The notes beneath the pieces are model-generated. The model was given only the letters and a program-made list of their open reading frames with translations. It did no database searches and was not told where the DNA came from. 64,000 nt of DNA, from positions 935,001 to 999,000 of the forward strand of contig JAADJZ010000005.1 of the NCBI GenBank assembly GCA_011032825.1. Direction: 5' to 3'. Below are positions 9,641 through 19,300 of this stretch, in pieces. Each line of letters begins with the position of its first letter. The stretch's first letter is position 1. Both the position numbers and the translations under genes were made by a program. This stretch comes from Massariosphaeria phaeospora (lineage: Eukaryota; Ascomycota; Dothideomycetes; Pleosporales).

Positions 9641-11047
9641 ATGTCGACCGGAGTTACAGGCGGCCCCGTGCCGTCGCCGTCGGCCACGAACCCCCCAGCT
9701 GCAGCCGGAAGCAATGGCCCGACAAGCTCTCCTCTACTCTTCTTCGTTGCTCTCGGCTTTGGTGTCGTCTTCACCAATCTCTGGTAGGCTGCGACGTGCA
9801 ACTCAGATCTCTTCTCCTGCTAACACGCCTGTCTCAGGATCATCGTAGGTGTAAAGTACTGCTTCCGATACAACCAGCGCAACCGAGCTGCACGAGCCGC
9901 CGCTGATGGAGAGCCGATCGACCTCACTCTTATGCCGCGGCCGCATAGGAGGAGGAGGGAGAAGAAGTTAATGAGCATGGACGAGGTCAACGAGCGGTTC
10001 CCTCTTACCAAGTACAAACAATGGAAGTCAAGCCGGGAAACCGAAGGATTGCCGACTACTGGCGGAATTGCTACAGCGCCACAGAGCAGGGCTGCAAGTC
10101 TCAAGGATGTTGAAGGAGTGATAGAACCCACGAGAAACGACGGAGCCTCTAGCCCCACACCCATCACCTCGCTTTCGGTAGCCCGAGAAGACGCTGCTGC
10201 TGCAATCGTACCGGTACAGAGCCCAGTAGCATCGCCCAGACTGAGCATGTCTGCCTCCGATAGCGCTGCCGCCAATAAGGATGATGAGAAGAGACAGAGC
10301 ATCGAGAAAACTGCCGAGCTCACGCAGATTGAGACTGCCACCAGCCATTACCCGCCTGGTAAAGAGCCCGAGCAGCCGCATGACCATGATGCAGACGATT
10401 CCGACGACGATGACCCAATCCGTACTGCCACAGCGCCCGAGTTACTAGCCGAGCCTGGTGATACTTGCGCCATCTGCCTGGACACCCTGGAAGATGACGA
10501 GGATGTGAGAGGACTTACGTGTGGCCACGCCTTCCATGCGAGTTGTGTCGATCCATGGCTGACCGGTCGACGCGCATGCTGCCCACTCTGCAAAGCCGAT
10601 TACTATGTCCCCAAGGTTCGTCCTGAAGGCGAGGCTGATCAGGCTGCATCTGGCCGGCGACAAACTGGAACTGGGCTCCGGTCCCCTACATCACCGCAGA
10701 CAGTTTGGGCTGGCGCTCGAGGCAACCCCTTCACTCGTGTTATGGTGCTGTCAAATGCAGGCAACGTTGCCAGCAATAATTCTAACAACAATCGCCAGAA
10801 TGCAACATACGGCATCCAGAGTGTACTGCACCGACCCAGTCGACGAGACCGTATCGATCCTGCCGACGGACCCCAACAGCCTGCCCAACCTTCCGATGGC
10901 CCCGGTTGGCGGTCAAGATTCCAGTCGTCAAGACCCAGCGCACCAGCTTTCTCGAATTGGTTTGGGCGGAATAGGGGGACCACAACTGTGGACAATACCC
11001 CACAGACCCAAACCACTCCAGGCCAGCTTGAGGCTGGTAACCGGTAG
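9641..11047 (+). CDS. Membrane-anchored RING-H2 E3 ubiquitin ligase
   Basis: Two exons, 9641-9783 and 9838-11047, joined across a 54 bp intron (GTAGGC...CTCAG), give 450 residues. A single hydrophobic helix lies at about residues 32-56 (FFVALGFGVVFTNLWIIVGV), split by the intron. A C3H2C3 RING-H2 finger occupies about residues 258-305: CAICLDTLEDDEDV, then CGHAFHASC, DPWL and CCPLC, giving all eight zinc ligands. The segment between helix and RING is acidic and Ser-rich; the tail is Asn/Gln-rich. The layout is that of ATL/RNF-type transmembrane ligases that act with an E2 at endomembranes; substrate unknown. Adding the small first exon is what supplies the membrane anchor. Confidence 0.85.
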
Positions 11048-11913
11048 TAGTGTAGTATATATGGAGCTCCGCGTCCTTCCAAAATTGGCTGGGCGGATCC
11101 CGAATACTTCACATTATGCCCCCTCATGACCTTTGAAGACCTACTTCCATCCATATTACGTCTTCCTTCAGCGCACATGCAATCTGCGCTTTTTTGCTCT
11201 GGTTCCAGCGATCTTATTTCCCCGGTGTTCTCCGGGCATCTCGGCAACTCCTTAGTTGATTTTCCTCATTCAGCGTATTGGAGCATTTTCCATAGGGGAG
11301 GAAAGGTATCGGCCAGTTTTGCTTCTTCCTTTATTTGGTCTCTATAAGTAGGGATCGTTGCGCAAGCTGCATCATACCCTCGATATACCTATAGCTGTGG
11401 CAGAGTCATCACGATTGAGAAAGAGTTGGGCTGTCTTTGGTTTGTCCTGGAATTCTACGTTGGGCCCGATGCTGCAGTAGCTCTGGCCTGGATCTACAGA
11501 TACAAAGGGAGCTGAAGCCTAAGTCTAGAGCCCCGAATGCATGTGGATATGCAAGAATATATTCACTGTAGCATTTTCACCTCTCGAAATATATATCAGC
11601 GGTTTTAGTTATGATGACTGGTCTCGTCTCGTTGTGATGGAGGACTGTTCACTTGAATGAGATGTCATCCATTGAGCCCAGCTTCCAAGGTTGTTTTCAC
11701 AAAGTCTGGGGTAATTTGCGCGCACTGAAATATCTAACCTTCCTAGGTTGGGAAGGTGGGCCGATTAGCGGAGTTGGGCTCTAGTGTGGTGGGACCCGGG
11801 GGTAGTAAAACCTGACCCGACTCCGTTATCCATAAGACATCACACGGAAGCTGCGTACACCAACCTAACGTACATGCTACCTAATCTAGCCAGTAAACCG
11901 GCGCTCCTCTACA
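11048..11913. other. Intergenic region
   Basis: 3' flank of the RING gene and promoter of the F-box gene. No gene, repeat or RNA recognised. Confidence 0.5.
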
Positions 11914-13194
11914 ATGACTTCCCCTTTCCAATCGCTACCGAACGAACTACTTCTTAATACCTTCGAACGACTTCGCCACGACGACCTCGCGAAGTTGATG
12001 CGCGTCTGCACAGCTTTCCACAAGCTCGTCGAACCTCTCATATGGACCAAAATTGAATTTCATCGGCCGAATTTCCACGAGGACTTTGTTTGTCAAGAGC
12101 TTTCTGAAGAAGAGGAGGCCTTTGAGCGGCCTTATCAACAACGCGATCCTGCAGAAGCTCTCTCGCCCATACCCGACGATTACGTCATTATGAACATCGG
12201 AGTGGAGACTAGATATAATAAAAAGGTTATAGAATTCTTCCAAAGTCTCTCAACTGCATCGACTAATGGACGGTTTGAACACCTTGCTAATCTTATCCGT
12301 TGGATATGTTTACCAATTCACGGCGAGGGATACCTTGAAAACCAGCCAGATGTATGGAACACTCTCGCCGCGTTCAGAAATCTCGAGTATCTTGAAGTCT
12401 CCGCTTTCTGGACCAGATATGACATGCCTTCGCTCATACGCCCTTCGAATAGAATGTCGAAGTTGAAAACTATCAAGCTTCGCGGAAATATTCCTCGGGA
12501 GTTTGTTCGACATGTATGCCAGAGCGCGAACAGCATCACTGCACTTCAATTGGGTGTATTGGCTAGACAACCAGAACCGTTTGTTTCGACGAGAGCAAGG
12601 TCAACGCTGTCTCCGTCGGCCCTAGAAGAGCTTTCGAATAGTGCACCACCTCTAGCATGTTTGACTCCGTCCATCATTTCGAAATTCACCTCCTTAACTT
12701 GTCTCTATCTCTGCCGGCCTACTCAAGCAATGGAGAAAGAAGCAGGTTTCGATCGTGACAGCGAGAATTGTTGTAATGGAGTCGAAAACCGAATACTACG
12801 TGAATGGGCCTCTGTACTACGTGCAACAAAGGGAACTCTCGCACATATTACATTGGATCACCGTATCATTGTGGCCGAGACTCGACGAGATGGCATGCAT
12901 CAGCGCAAGGCTTCCAATCGTGAATATATGGAGCGTATACGTAACGGTCCTGGATATTCTCGATTTGTGAAAACAGTACTCCCGGTGCTGCTGGAGCATG
13001 CAGATTGGCCTGCTCTGAAAGCCATCCGAATCTTGGGTTTCGAGCGAAGCCCCCAGAGTGGAGATCATTCAGACACTGTCAGCATACATGTAGATAGGCA
13101 ATTAGAAGAGAGGTTTCCAGGTGTCCGAGTGACGAGTACTCTAGGGAGAAGGATGGTATGCGGCCACCAGTATTTATTCGAAGAGGACGACTAG
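11914..13194 (+). CDS. F-box protein
   Basis: One exon, 426 residues. The N-terminus (FQSLPNELLLNTFERLRHDDLAKLMRVC, residues 5-32, continuing to about 48 with LIWTKIEF) is a typical F-box, which binds Skp1 and recruits substrates to an SCF ubiquitin ligase. The rest has spaced hydrophobic motifs (LEYLEVSAF, LKTIKLRGN, ITALQLGVL, LTCLYLC) resembling degenerate leucine-rich repeats, as in the large fungal F-box families. Substrate unknown. The C-terminus ends 62 bp before a MITE (13256). A second, unrelated-looking F-box gene lies at 23.2-24.5 kb. Confidence 0.85.
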   Translation: MTSPFQSLPNELLLNTFERLRHDDLAKLMRVCTAFHKLVEPLIWTKIEFHRPNFHEDFVCQELSEEEEAFERPYQQRDPAEALSPIPDDYVIMNIGVETRYNKKVIEFFQSLSTASTNGRFEHLANLIRWICLPIHGEGYLENQPDVWNTLAAFRNLEYLEVSAFWTRYDMPSLIRPSNRMSKLKTIKLRGNIPREFVRHVCQSANSITALQLGVLARQPEPFVSTRARSTLSPSALEELSNSAPPLACLTPSIISKFTSLTCLYLCRPTQAMEKEAGFDRDSENCCNGVENRILREWASVLRATKGTLAHITLDHRIIVAETRRDGMHQRKASNREYMERIRNGPGYSRFVKTVLPVLLEHADWPALKAIRILGFERSPQSGDHSDTVSIHVDRQLEERFPGVRVTSTLGRRMVCGHQYLFEEDD

Positions 13195-13255
13195 GACGGT
13201 TAATGAGTTGAAATCTGAGCTACTCGATCCCGCTGCAGTTGTTCAGAAACCCATC

Positions 13256-13477
13256 CTCTTACGAAAACGGAATCTCTGGAACTAAGGAGATAAATACGCG
13301 CGCCTCCAAAGCGAATTGATAACGTAACGATATAACTATAGAAAGCTACAATCCTGTATAGAGTATTAACTTAATTCTACAAAATACAAGACATGATCTA
13401 AGTATTGAATAGTGCTGTAATAGAGTTACATTTTGGCGTGTTCAGCCTTGGTTCCGGAGACCCAGTTTCCGTAAGAG
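13256..13477 (+). mobile_element. MITE family B, copy 1, with 6 bp target duplication
   Basis: Imperfect terminal inverted repeats of about 40 bp: the left end starts CTCTTACGAAAACGG, the right end reads CCGTAAGAG, and the interior parts share the GGAACTAAGG-type block. Direct repeats CCCATC flank it at 13250-13255 and 13478-13483. 222 bp long, AT-rich, no coding capacity. It abuts the 3' end of the HET gene: the right target duplication overlaps that gene's TGA stop codon. Confidence 0.8.
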
Positions 13478-13481
13478 CCCA

Positions 13482-15452
13482 TCATACGATACATATATCC
13501 TCAGAAACTCTACCACTTGTCCACAGCTCGCCCTTCATCATACCGTGAACATAGCAGTCCCCCACAAATTCCCACTCTTTTTTCCCTCCCGGAACCGCAT
13601 CTTTTTCCCTCAACACCAACGGTGCTTTCACCCCCTCGCATATAAAAACCCAGTCCCCAAGCTTAGCTATCCCAGGCACCAAGCCAACATACTCTCTCGT
13701 GTCCTCGCCTGCCAATATCGCGCCCTTTCTGTTTGCCATTGCAAGCACTATCGTTCTGAATCTCCACTCCGGGTTTTCAAATCCGAACCGTTTGCGCAGC
13801 TGTCGATCGATCAAGACGAACAAAACGTAGACCCAGAGGAAGTGGTACAAACCGAGCATAGCCAACACCCGAAAGATGCGCTGCCGTGATTCGAATCCAG
13901 AAACTGCGGCCTCTGTTTCCGCTTCCGAATTGTGCAAGAGAGTGCCTGCGGTCACCGTTCGATAGAAAGCCTGCTTCTTCGTTTCGCCGGTGGGAACGTA
14001 TCTTGCTGATGTTTCCGAAATCCGAAATACAGATTCCCACTCTCCGATTTGGACTTGGTTAGCCTGGAGCACTCGTGCCTGCTCCAGCGCGGTGTTACTT
14101 CCAGATGGGTTATCTGTTGCCCACGCGCGAGTTAGACGGGTTATCTGAGCCACAGAGTATCCTCGTATTCTTAGCTGCCTCGGTAGTTTCCATCTCCTGG
14201 TCATTGTCTGTTCCGGTTGCCGGTCGAAAGATGGGGTAAACGTGGAGTCGGCAGACGCGCTATAGGTTAACCTTAGCTGTAGTGTTTCATTTTCCTCCCA
14301 TTTGGTCAATGACAAAGGAGTTTTCTCCGTCCATCGCCAATCCGGCACCCAAGATGGCATGCGCAACTGTTCGATGCCTTGTACTCCCTCTACAACCAAT
14401 CTTGGCACACTCAATACCTCCACGTGTCCCATGCTCAACGCCTTTGTAGCTACCAGCCCATAGACGTCCTCAACACTTGCTCGATAGTCTGGTGTAATTC
14501 CCAACTCCTCGAACATGCTCTTACTCCGCAACCCTAGGTACGCAAAGACTTTATCGCGCGGGTTTCCAGCGGAACTGGAGCGGTGTCTGAGGAGTGTGCG
14601 CCACCACTCGACGTCTGTTTTGGCCTCCCACTCCATTTGGCTATACCGCAGAGATATCAAAAGAGACAGTCTTTGTCCCGCATAAAACTCAAACACCCAA
14701 CTGTGCAACATCAACAAATACAGGAAGCCACAGATGAAAAATTTCCACTGGATGGATAAATTGCCACACACAATAAACGCCTCCCCACTTACAATCACCT
14801 CTTGACATATCCACGCGCGCTCGAAGTACGGCCGGTCGAGTAGCTTCAACATGGCTTCCAGCGCCCGAAGCCCCGGTCTTACCGTGACTTGATCATCTTC
14901 TCGTTTTTCAGGCTGGGGAGCGCTGTCGCCTTGCGCTGCTGCGGCCTCCTCTCTATACAAGCGTTGTCCAAGTACGGATACGTAGGTTAGGCCTATGTCG
15001 CTCGAATCCGCTTCCGGGCCCAGCCAGCAGAGCGTGTGCGTGGCGCGGATGTAAATGGACCGCATACGGGCTACCTGCTGGTTTTTCTCCAAGTCGTCGG
15101 ATTGGTTGATGCAGATGCTGTCGATCCAGAGCGTCCTGTCAATACCTCGCGCACGCGTCCGGTAGAGGAAAGGGGTTAGAGAGTTTGGAACGAGGAGGGG
15201 TAGAGACGTCGCATTGTTGCTGCTGTGTGTGGCAGATGATTCGGAAAGGGCGTCGATGAAGATCTCATTCTGGTCTTTGCCGTCGCCCCAGCAGTAGGAC
15301 ACGGTTTCGTACTCAGGCGCTTGCGAGAGTAGTGTTTGGATGATGTGGCAGTGTAACGGGCCTGTCTTCGGGCCTTCTGCGAGCACGACCAGACGTATGT
15401 AGATGTCGGAGGAGTCCTCGGGGGTGGGGAGTGGTTGGTGCTGGTATCTCAT
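13482..15452 (-). CDS. HET-domain (heterokaryon incompatibility) protein
   Basis: One exon, 656 residues. The HET domain spans about residues 48-215 with its three signature blocks: YETVSYCWGD, RTLWIDSICINQSDDLEKN and VARMRSIYIRATHTLCWLG. HET domains trigger growth arrest or cell death after non-self recognition in several fungi and are distant TIR relatives. Downstream, KVFAYLGLRS, a Trp-rich PSWVPDWRW segment and GDWVFICEG are the usual features of long HET proteins. Two hydrophobic stretches (about residues 235-260 and 540-565) could be membrane segments. A TATA box sits 57 bp upstream. The stop codon lies inside the target duplication of a MITE but is preserved. It is divergently arranged with the kinase/ankyrin gene. 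Confidence 0.9.
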   Translation of the reverse strand: MRYQHQPLPTPEDSSDIYIRLVVLAEGPKTGPLHCHIIQTLLSQAPEYETVSYCWGDGKDQNEIFIDALSESSATHSSNNATSLPLLVPNSLTPFLYRTRARGIDRTLWIDSICINQSDDLEKNQQVARMRSIYIRATHTLCWLGPEADSSDIGLTYVSVLGQRLYREEAAAAQGDSAPQPEKREDDQVTVRPGLRALEAMLKLLDRPYFERAWICQEVIVSGEAFIVCGNLSIQWKFFICGFLYLLMLHSWVFEFYAGQRLSLLISLRYSQMEWEAKTDVEWWRTLLRHRSSSAGNPRDKVFAYLGLRSKSMFEELGITPDYRASVEDVYGLVATKALSMGHVEVLSVPRLVVEGVQGIEQLRMPSWVPDWRWTEKTPLSLTKWEENETLQLRLTYSASADSTFTPSFDRQPEQTMTRRWKLPRQLRIRGYSVAQITRLTRAWATDNPSGSNTALEQARVLQANQVQIGEWESVFRISETSARYVPTGETKKQAFYRTVTAGTLLHNSEAETEAAVSGFESRQRIFRVLAMLGLYHFLWVYVLFVLIDRQLRKRFGFENPEWRFRTIVLAMANRKGAILAGEDTREYVGLVPGIAKLGDWVFICEGVKAPLVLREKDAVPGGKKEWEFVGDCYVHGMMKGELWTSGRVSEDICIV

Positions 15453-16347
15453 CTCTTAGGTATTTACGGCCATTTTAGGAAACGGAGTCGAGAGGGGGGA
15501 GCGGCCAGTTTTATAAGTCGGCAGAGCTGACCTTTATAAAAATCTAAAGATAGAAATATCGATAGTCTGGTGGTACATGGGAATACGGAAGGTCGAGGGT
15601 ACTCCGTACAAAGCTTGAATTCGATGTGCTACAAGCTTTATAAGCCATCTCGATCTAGAGAGTACGGATCGAAGTTTTCCAGGTAGTCGCATAAAGTCCT
15701 GCGGTTCTTCCAATCTCGAAAAAGCACTTGTAACAAGTGTTGGTGTTGCCGAGCTAGGTCTAGTCACTCTTCGCTTCGGGAAGGAGGGGATGCGGGGGCG
15801 GGACACCACACCTTCTACTTTTACGTCTCCGCTTCGTCGGGTGAACTTTGCTCTAATAACACTCTACTTCCTCTTGAACCGATCACGTCCCGTCCCTTGA
15901 TTCTAGTATTTGATACGTGGGGGCCGCAATTCGAGGGGCGGTGGACGTCGTGCGTTAGTTTTGTCCGTCCGAACCGTGTCTAATGACATTGGGCTAGACA
16001 ACGCGTCTCTGTCTTAGTAACTGGATAGATAACAGGTTCGACATTATTGCTGTTGAACGGATACCTTGAACGCCTTCTACCGCATTGGGTTTGATGTGGT
16101 CTCATCAGCTGATATCCATGGAGGTTGCACGCCGAACGCCACCGCGGTCCATGGCTCGTATTCGTCTATTTTCGTCCGTTTGGGATCAGCTCTGAGCCTC
16201 ATCCCCTCACCCCTCGTTCACCTCTTGGGGCTGGACCCCTGAAGGCGCGGTTTCAGGTGGGAAACCTTCGGCGCGTCTTTCACTCCACGGTCCCTCCCCA
16301 GTGCCCACCACGGACAATGTCACCGTTTCCCGTCGTGCAGTGAGAAG
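15453..16347. other. Divergent promoter between HET and kinase/ankyrin genes
   Basis: 895 bp shared upstream region. It holds the palindrome-like motif GTACTCCGTAC (15599-15609), also present at 8908, and a TATA box for the HET gene. No coding sequence is supported. Confidence 0.5.
15509..15515 (-). promoter_or_regulatory. TATA box of the HET gene
   Basis: TATAAAA on the minus strand, 57 bp upstream of the HET start codon. Confidence 0.45.
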
Positions 16348-19300
16348 ATGGCCACTATTGAAGGGCTGTCGTTTAATGTAAGTGCAGCGCCAGCCTTGGT
16401 GACCATGTGCTAAGCCCCACCAGTTCGAGTCACTGCAGTTCTCGCGGACAGTCCTGTCCAGCGTCGGCGGGTTTTCGCAGCCTACACAACGGGGCATACA
16501 CAGTCTTCAAGGACTTCTTACCTCCGTCCGGAAATTGAACCTCGATACGTTTGAAAAATCGTCCTTCACATTTGGTGCAAATGCCGTCGGCGAAGGCGTC
16601 TCCTACAAGGTATGGCGATGTTATCACCGCACGCAGGGCGCAGTGTACGCCGTAAAGCAGATCAAACTGCCTTCAGCAGACCATGATATGCATGGGTTTC
16701 AACGTCAGATCGGATGTATATTGAGAGATCTAGAGGTAAGATACACGCAAAAGTCTCCGAATTCCACACTTACGCGAATCCACAACAGGTTATGGCCGGA
16801 TTGGCTCGCCATCCCAACGTGCTAAATCTTGTGGGCTATGGCTGGGACCATAATTTGGGAGGTGTCCTCCCTTTCCTGGTCACAGAATTTGCTCCTGGAG
16901 GTACCTTACGAGACTTCTTGAAAGTAAACAACCCCTTAGCCTTTGTATACTCCTAGCGCCAATGCTTACGCACGTGGCAGGACCACAAGATCTCTGCAGA
17001 AGAGAAAGTAATATTATGCCAAGATGTTGCTCGTGGGTTGCATGCGCTACACGTCAGTGGCATCGCTCACGGCGACCTGAAACTTGATAACGTGCTGGCT
17101 TCTGGGATTCCCGACAGTCAAGTGTCGGGACCCGAGTCAGAAATACCTGATATTCACGCCAGAAGATTTGGCGTTGTGGCACGTCTATCAGACTTTGGAC
17201 ACTCACTCCGTATTCTCTATAATGAAGAAGCCCCAGAACACCTCCAACGATACGGTGGAACGTTGATCTATAATGCGCCTGAAGTAGAACAATCCCGACA
17301 TTCCATAGAGACAGCAATTAACTTCCGGAAATGCGATGTCTGGTCCTTAGGGTTGCTTTGCTGGGAGGTGTTCAGGGACGGTTATCCATATTACAATTAC
17401 GATCAGATTCAGAAAAGAATCGATAGTGCTCGAGGCACGCCCCGCAACACCAATAGCTCCACCAGCAGCGCACGCACCTTAACCTCGACAGAACTCGAAG
17501 ACCTCCTAGGAACGTGCTCGGAATTTGGCGACCTTGCGGCTGCTGAGACCAGGCAGGCTATGAGCAACCGTCTGGGCAACGATCTAATTTACAAGTTGGA
17601 GGGCGTTTACCAAAGGACACTGGCAGTCGATCCGGAAAACAGAGTAGCAGACATCCCTTTTATACCTCTGTTCTCGCAGCTTAGTGCCACACAAGCTTCT
17701 CCCGAGGACAATTCTTCGCAAAGTTCTTCGTGGACCTTCGATATTTTTCGCGCAGCGCGATTTCTTCCTCACTACGTCAAGCAACAAGTTTTATCGGATT
17801 GTATGGAACTCGGTGCAGAGCCAGGAACTTCTGATGTCGCGGCCAGAGCTGCGTTTCAGGCGGCTATGGCCTACTTGGTCGGGTTTGGCACGCGCCGGGA
17901 TAAGAGTGAAGGGGAACAATGGTTCAAGACTAGTGTAGCCAAAGGTCTACTGGTTGCAGGCAGTTTTCAACCACTCTTCGATGAGAAAACCGCCATGCTA
18001 CACACGTTCCTTGGTTGTGTGCGGCACGGCTTTCGCAAAGTCCTAAAATCCGAAGATGATGCTGCTCACCTTTCCCCTTGGACTTTCAGTGAGGAGTTCT
18101 ACAAACGGTTTGATCTGAGCGAAGGAGGCATCACGCGCATCAGGGACGAGAAGGGTGATTCGGCACTGATGTACGCATGCAAACTTGGGGACAGCCAGGC
18201 GGCTCAACATCTCTTGGACTTGTCTGGGAAATCGCCGGACCTGGAGGGGAATGATGCGTCTGGAACCAACTATCTGCACTGGCTATTCATGTTCCCAGAT
18301 AAGGATATCCCACATATCGCCTCATGCCTCATCAAAAACGCCCAAGTACCGATCCTGGTTGTCTCTGGAGAATCCGATGGGCTTATACCACTGGTCGATA
18401 GTTCATCTCGTGCACAAGTGGACCATGTAGTCACCAACCCGCAAAGGTTGGACCCTCAGCTCCCGATAAGGCTTCAAGGGACCCCACTGGCTTTTGCAAC
18501 AGCCACGAACTGTATGGCAGCAGTCAAGGAACTATTGCATCATCACGCGGATCCACTCTGCGGCATTGTACCATGGCGGTCAAACATTCTTAATGAGAGT
18601 GCGATTCATGTAGCTACAAAACTACATGTCGCCGATATCCTTGATCTGTTTCTCCACGACATCGCCGGCGCGCGCTTCAATTTTCACGAAATTGATTACA
18701 CACCTCTCCTATTAGCGTTCGTACTCAGCCTCCCCACCGCATATCCATTAGAACGGATCCTCATACACGGAGACAACTACAAGACGGCCGCTAGGGAGAC
18801 CATTCTTGTGCTCATGAACCACTTACATTTGCATGAAATACCGATCAGCCTATGGTCGTTCCTCAGACCAGCAATAGAATATGCAGACCTAGACCTAGCA
18901 GAGACCATCTCCGATATAGTCTCCTTCAAAGATATTCCTCTTGTCTTGAGCGACTCGGAACTGGGAGAACTCATCGTGTGCTGCACTATTGGCGCATGCT
19001 CAGCGGTCTTCGATGAGGCGAGGAGTTTGGAATTGTTGAAATTCGCTCTCCGCCTCGGCTCCAAAATCGATGGCGATCCAGCCACGGAGCTACGACCGAT
19101 CAACATCGCAATTGACTACCACAGTACCTTAGTCCTGGAATGGTTAATCGAGCAAGGCGCCGATGTAAACATTAGGGACTCCCATGGTCGAACGCCGGTC
19201 CATGTACTCTTTGAGAGTGATTTTTCTTCTTCATTTGGGTAAGTCAATCTTGATGTCAAGATATACTATACTGATGGATAGACAGTCTCTCGCAACTGGT

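Noticed and set aside
9126..9848. 240-codon plus-strand frame upstream of and overlapping the RING gene exon 1
   Set aside because: A different frame of a GC-rich leader; the RING gene exon 1 with its membrane helix explains the overlapping part.
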